A stretch of DNA of 42,834 nucleotides, from NCBI GenBank assembly GCA_937139405.1, contig CAKZPV010000035.1:1-42834 (forward strand), written 5' to 3'. Position numbers and translations under genes: made by a program. Under the pieces are notes generated by a model. It was not told where the DNA came from and searched no databases. It was given only the letters and a program-made list of their open reading frames with translations. Positions 40,499 through 42,834 of the stretch are shown here, in pieces (positions within the stretch are counted from its first letter, which is position 1; the number at the start of each line of letters is the position of its first letter). Source of the DNA: an uncultured Nitrospirota bacterium. GTDB taxonomy: Bacteria; Nitrospirota; Nitrospiria; Nitrospirales; UBA8639.

Positions 40499-40822
40499 CT
40501 ATCCTCTCTCTATATTAAAATTATTCTCTAAATTGGCGTATCTTAAAAGCACGTCCGCATGACAAAGCGCATCAAGACCGCACCAGCAGGCCAAGTTTTT
40601 GCCCTTCAATTCCGATGCGTCAGGTTCACTATCATGCAAATGAATGTTATAATCCCACAAGCATTGTTCAACGCTTTCGTAGTCATCTGCTTTAAAAGGA
40701 TTGCCCCATTTAGATGGCCGTGCAACGTTCACAGCATTCAGCCCATTTGTAGCTTTGGAATGCTTCTGAAGGTTGAACCCCTTCTTTCGTGAAAGTCTAA
40801 GCCTGGTTGGGGTGGCCTTCAT
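40499..40822 (-). CDS. DUF4326-like protein
   Basis: 107 residues matching DUF4326: TRLRLSRKKGFNLQKHSKAT, NVARPSKWGNPFK, then ELKGKNLACWCGLDALCHAD. Function unknown, widespread in phages. The conserved CWC and CH cluster could bind a metal. Stop of the HNH gene overlaps its ATG by four bases. Confidence 0.85.
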   Translation of the reverse strand: MKATPTRLRLSRKKGFNLQKHSKATNGLNAVNVARPSKWGNPFKADDYESVEQCLWDYNIHLHDSEPDASELKGKNLACWCGLDALCHADVLLRYANLENNFNIERG

Positions 40823-41250
40823 GATGATACCTTTCCGTATAACTGCCTTGGCTCAAGAGGCGCTTTGGTGAACCGTGATTTCTTGCTGGATTTCTGGAAT
40901 CCAGGAGAAGGGATTTTCTGCTTTGGCGCGGCAATGCCAAGGTGCTTCTTGCGGGTGCGGTTGACCTTCTTTTTCTTTGCCATCTGGCGCTTGGTTTCGG
41001 CCTTGTGTGGAGCGACTAAAACAGGGGCAAGATTGCTTTCTCTGTTTTCACCACCTTCGATCAATGCTACCTTGTGGTGCAGTTCCCATTTCTCACCGGC
41101 CTCAATCTTTCTCTTTGATAGCCAGCATATGCCGTTGTGGGCCTCGTAGACGCGAAGTCTGACACGCGGAGGTGCATTGGTGTCGTCATGCTTTGAAATC
41201 CACTCAGGTGTGCTTCTAGGCATTGGCTGAGTTCCGTTTTCCAGGGCCAT
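40819..41250 (-). CDS. HNH endonuclease-like protein
   Basis: 143 residues. RVYEAHNGICWLSKRKIEAG, WELHHKVALIEGGENRESNL and APHKAETKRQMAKK give the HNH metal motif (HH, N, H). The C-terminus is very basic. Such genes occur in the early region of many alphaproteobacterial phages. The native target is unknown. Start at 41250 or the later MPRSTPEW is possible; the former overlaps the upstream gene by 35 bases. Confidence 0.8.
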   Translation of the reverse strand: MALENGTQPMPRSTPEWISKHDDTNAPPRVRLRVYEAHNGICWLSKRKIEAGEKWELHHKVALIEGGENRESNLAPVLVAPHKAETKRQMAKKKKVNRTRKKHLGIAAPKQKIPSPGFQKSSKKSRFTKAPLEPRQLYGKVSS

Positions 41251-41581
41251 AAACTTCCGCGTATTCCCGTGTTAATTCGCGCATTTCCTCGCCAAGTGTG
41301 ATACAAAAACCCAACTCATCTAATGACCAATACATGTCGCCGCATTTCTCGCACATAAACCAATTTGCTAAATAAACTTCGTCGCCGTGAATCCTTTCTT
41401 CGATGTCTGAATTAGGCCTCCGAAATCTCGGAAATGGGACAACTGGAGAACCCGGTTTAATCAAGTCATTGCAAGAACAACATCGACGCGCCTTTTTCGT
41501 TTGTAGTGTTGATTCCTCTGTTGGCTTCCAGTAAGACCAACCCTCACCATCATAATCGTGGCATTGGCACGATAGAGACAT
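41216..41581 (-). CDS. zinc-binding phage protein, 121 residues
   Basis: Start at ATG 41581 (MSLSCQCHDYDGEGWSYWKP). Cysteine pairs CQC, CCSC and MCEKCGDMYW mark a zinc-dependent fold. It is a conserved phage protein type without known function; the WSYWKP and RRCCSCNDLIKPGSPVVPF stretches are typical. The first 32 residues of the longer frame are not needed. Confidence 0.65.
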   Translation of the reverse strand: MSLSCQCHDYDGEGWSYWKPTEESTLQTKKARRCCSCNDLIKPGSPVVPFPRFRRPNSDIEERIHGDEVYLANWFMCEKCGDMYWSLDELGFCITLGEEMRELTREYAEVYGPGKRNSANA

Positions 41582-41655
41582 CTTCCTAATTCCTTTCCGC
41601 GGGTCGCCAGGGGAACAGGCAACCCGCTTGCTTTGTAGTGACCGCTTCACTACTG

Positions 41656-42009
41656 TTAGTCTGCTACTCGACGCCAACCTTCTGGTGTGGATTCTTGCTG
41701 GCGTCTAATTTCATACATTCCAGGTTGGAACATAATGCTTTCATGCGTGTGGTGAGTGCGCTTGTGATCCAACGAAGTGGGGCGGTTAACCTGGAGCCAA
41801 GAGATTAGTGGATTCTCTCCATTGAACATTTGAACTGCTGGCTCTGGCTTCTTATCGAGAACCATTACATGGTCGTGTCCGGTTTCACTGTGAGTAACCA
41901 CAAGTTCGCTTTCATTGTTTGGGAGTTGTTCGGTTAAGCCTTCTGGAAGGCTATCAACCTTCACAAAAAGAACATCTCCTTGAGCCGCGCATTTAGTAAA
42001 TTTTTGCAT
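41656..42009 (-). CDS. conserved phage protein, 117 residues
   Basis: MQKFTKCAAQGDVLFVKVDS, a beta-rich part with TGHDHVMVLDKKP, and an end with THHTHESIMFQPGMYEIRRQ. It has the look of widespread small phage proteins that precede zinc-binding and HNH genes. AAGGAAAATACA precedes the ATG. Function unknown. Confidence 0.65.
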   Translation of the reverse strand: MQKFTKCAAQGDVLFVKVDSLPEGLTEQLPNNESELVVTHSETGHDHVMVLDKKPEPAVQMFNGENPLISWLQVNRPTSLDHKRTHHTHESIMFQPGMYEIRRQQESTPEGWRRVAD

Positions 42010-42026
42010 TGTATTTTCCTTTTTAG

Positions 42027-42834
42027 TTATGTTCTGACTTCCGGTATTAAAAACTCGTCTGCTTTGAGGCCGTAGGAAGCTGCTTGAGCCTCAATAATTG
42101 TTTTGGCGTTTGCATCTGCCATGACTGCGACTTCTCGCCCTGTGCCACACTTCGCATGAATAAATTTCTGGCGACCGTGATCAGGCAAGTTAATTTCAAC
42201 CAGCCTGCCAATCTGAGGATCTTTATCCTCATCAATAATTTTCGCATCGAGTGAATTAATGATGTGATGCCATCCGAGTATCTCACAGGCTGCGGAGCGC
42301 TGATCTACATTTTCCCATGTGATCGCCATTTCTGGCGTTAAACAATCGGGCTTTTCGATCCAGTCTGCTGGTATGTTTTGACCATGCCAACAATACACAG
42401 AATACCCATCCCTAAATTTCAAGGCAGGATCATCTTCACAATGGAGTCTGGCTTCATCATCTTTTTTGATGATTTCTGGACGGTCGCTTACAATAGCAAT
42501 GCCGGGGTAAAAATACCCCCACCCGCATGTTTTTGCGAAATTGATATAGGCATGAAAATGATCTTTTTTGCCGTACTCAACGCCAATTTTTTCACCAAAT
42601 TCATAAAATGCCAACCAACTAGCATCCTGACCAGCCCAGAACCATGTATCAATAAATTTTGAGTTGGCCCAGAGATTGTCCCTGAGATTGGCCCAGAGAT
42701 TGTCCCCGAGATTGGCCCAGAGATTGGCCCCGAGATTGGCCCAGAGATTGTCCCTGAGATTGTCCCCGAGATTGGCCCAGAGATTGTCCCCGAGATTGGC
42801 CCAGAGATTGGCCCCGAGATTGTCCCCGAGATTG
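42027..42834 (-). CDS. DUF6745-type repeat protein, C-terminal part (gene spans the join)
   Basis: Continues the frame that starts at 424. From 42834 to 42665 it encodes N-L tetrapeptide repeats; from 42664 the unique part reads SKFIDTWFWAGQDASWLAFY and further GYSVYCWHGQNIPADWIEKP, the latter close to the pattern of DUF6745 C-termini. It ends VRT at 42027. A TTG at 42614 could be read as a start but the frame is open far upstream. The C-terminus is followed after 17 bp by the 42009 gene. Function unknown. Confidence 0.75.
   Translation of the reverse strand, partial: NLGDNLGANLWANLGDNLWANLGDNLRDNLWANLGANLWANLGDNLWANLRDNLWANSKFIDTWFWAGQDASWLAFYEFGEKIGVEYGKKDHFHAYINFAKTCGWGYFYPGIAIVSDRPEIIKKDDEARLHCEDDPALKFRDGYSVYCWHGQNIPADWIEKPDCLTPEMAITWENVDQRSAACEILGWHHIINSLDAKIIDEDKDPQIGRLVEINLPDHGRQKFIHAKCGTGREVAVMADANAKTIIEAQAASYGLKADEFLIPEVRT
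42665..42834 (-). repeat. 12-bp tandem repeat, right part
   Basis: About 14 units of the same 12-bp repeat as at 1-190; the last 77 bases duplicate bases 1-77. In total about 23-24 unique units are assembled. Encodes the four-residue repeats of the DUF6745-type protein. Confidence 0.95.

Noticed and set aside
42665-42834. CRISPR array
   Set aside because: 12-bp units are contiguous, without spacers, and encode protein.

Overview
The window is one essentially complete temperate podovirus genome from an alphaproteobacterial host, assembled as a circle. Bases 1-77 are identical to bases 42758-42834, and an open minus-strand reading frame (a DUF6745-type protein) runs off one end and resumes in frame at the other once that overlap is removed. 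The non-redundant length is therefore about 42,757 bp. The host assignment rests on the tRNA-Lys attachment site, an Omp25-like porin and the style of the replication and recombination genes; genus cannot be told from the sequence.

Layout. A lambda-like immunity region (about 4.5-5.6 kb) holds a CI-type repressor, a Cro-like protein and two operator pairs with matching geometry. From PL a long leftward operon runs 4485 to 1 and then 42834 to 38513. It carries recombination genes (Bet/RecT), many small unknown proteins, two proteins built on 12-bp tandem repeats, an HNH nuclease, an AlpA-like protein and a tyrosine integrase. attP (the 3' half of tRNA-Lys) follows at 38416-38461, flanked by four TGACTAACC sites. 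Beyond attP a second leftward cluster (38221-36432) ends in a dihydrofolate reductase.

Rightward from PR come cro, a GIY-YIG/DNA-binding fusion, a hairpin-rich non-coding stretch (6204-6354), replication genes, a zinc-finger RusA-like protein, an orphan cytosine methyltransferase and a DUF6362 protein. The late module follows: terminase, T7-type portal, scaffold, capsid, tail tube/nozzle and internal core proteins (one with a lytic transglycosylase domain), tail fibre, and lysis genes. The late operon is interrupted at 29586-30843 by an inverted cargo block with an outer-membrane beta-barrel gene that has its own promoter.

How it works together. CI bound at OL and OR should silence both early operons. 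The structural genes are T7-like, but there is no phage RNA polymerase, so host polymerase and probably antitermination or read-through drive expression. On integration, attP cuts the leftward transcript: int goes to one prophage end, while the DHFR cluster is placed directly downstream of the restored host tRNA-Lys gene. The most unusual points are a single open frame joining a serine hydrolase, a muramidase and a holin-like segment across an embedded terminator, the four-hairpin RNA candidate, and the attP-driven re-wiring of the DHFR cluster.
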